DNA of 6,883 bases from Thermogutta sp. (GTDB lineage Bacteria; Planctomycetota; Planctomycetia; Pirellulales; Thermoguttaceae). Below are positions 6,657-6,883 of this stretch, piece after piece. Every line of letters starts with the position of its first letter. Position 1 is the stretch's first letter. Under the pieces are notes generated by a model that was not told where the DNA came from, ran no database searches, and saw only the letters and a list, made by a program, of their open reading frames with translations. The position numbers and the translations under genes were made by a program. The stretch covers positions 1 through 6,883 of the forward strand of contig NZ_JACIYL010000177.1 of assembly GCF_014359955.1 (NCBI RefSeq), written 5' to 3'.

Positions 6657-6883
6657 TGGCCATGACATCCGTTTTTCCGGCAGTGCAGGCTCGCACACTG
6701 CCCAGAGGATTCTTCGGAAAATAACCGACACAAAAACCAGCAGGAAAGTTCGCGCTACCGGATGCCAACTGTTACACGCAATAGACATCCGCGAAAAATG
6801 CCTCGATCAAAATTTGCACTTCTTCTGACCTCGGAAGGGAGAATCGGTTTTCGAAGCGACATCATGGAGCCAGTCTGGCCCCC

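Larger units (their letters stand above)
6518..6883. other. Intergenic tail without a convincing gene
   Basis: This 366-bp stretch is visibly richer in A/T than the rest. ORFs on both strands are short, lack ribosome binding sites and resemble no family. It contains the possible minus-strand promoter, an exact 7-bp inverted repeat with a 10-base loop (GGCAGTG 6679-6685 and CACTGCC 6696-6702) with no T-run after it, and a small palindrome GCCAGTCTGGC at 6869-6879 near the window edge. I assign no function to the repeats. Confidence 0.5.

Noticed and set aside
6679..6702. 7-bp inverted repeat with a 10-base loop considered as a terminator
   Set aside because: There is no T-run on either strand and no gene ends nearby.
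6191..6724. 177-residue plus-strand open frame opposite the small hypothetical gene
   Set aside because: It has no ribosome binding site, a low-complexity Arg/Thr/Ser/His-rich composition, and runs through the AT-richer spacer; it looks like a chance frame, though the choice of strand here is not certain.
6592..6828. 78-residue plus-strand open frame starting at GTG
   Set aside because: There is no Shine-Dalgarno site before the GTG, codon third positions show no clear bias, and the product resembles nothing known.
6755..6883. Minus-strand open frame entering from the right edge
   Set aside because: Only about 42 codons are visible, with no recognisable motif or coding bias; it could be the end of a gene outside the window, but nothing supports that.

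Overview
The window looks like a piece of a bacterial chromosome, most likely from a planctomycete of the Pirellulales/Thermogutta type. This is an inference from gene content and moderately high GC: a Dabb-domain protein of the kind common in that phylum, a secreted DUF6807 ('PmoA-like') protein, and a free-standing ECF-type sigma factor. Nothing points to a mobile element, phage, CRISPR array, rRNA or tRNA. The DNA reads as ordinary, loosely packed chromosome with few operons.

Layout, left to right. (1) The 3' end of a Dabb-domain gene on + (to 316), converging on (2) tsaD on - (428-1483), with a short hairpin between them. (3) A 153-bp divergent spacer holding a perfect 15-bp palindrome that contains TATAAT on both strands. 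(4) A UvrD/PcrA-like superfamily 1 helicase on +, whose true start is probably 1637, set by a strong Shine-Dalgarno site. (5) A DUF6807 protein on + with a signal peptide, best started at 3878. (6) A 226-bp convergent spacer. (7) A sigma-70-family (ECF-like) factor on - with a near-ideal ribosome binding site, starting at 6092. (8) Upstream of it on the same strand, a probable small gene for a 91-residue, valine/histidine/lysine-rich protein (6242-6517) with a good ribosome binding site and internal repeats. (9) An AT-richer 366-bp tail with no convincing gene but a possible minus-strand promoter.

The genes do not form one pathway. TsaD is a core tRNA-modification enzyme, the helicase a DNA repair/replication motor, the DUF6807 protein an exported protein of unproven activity, and the sigma factor a regulator with no recognisable anti-sigma partner in view. 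The only candidate functional pair is the small unrecognised protein and the sigma factor, which may share a transcript. I see no clear novel multi-gene system; the small protein and the divergent palindrome are the items most worth a second look.
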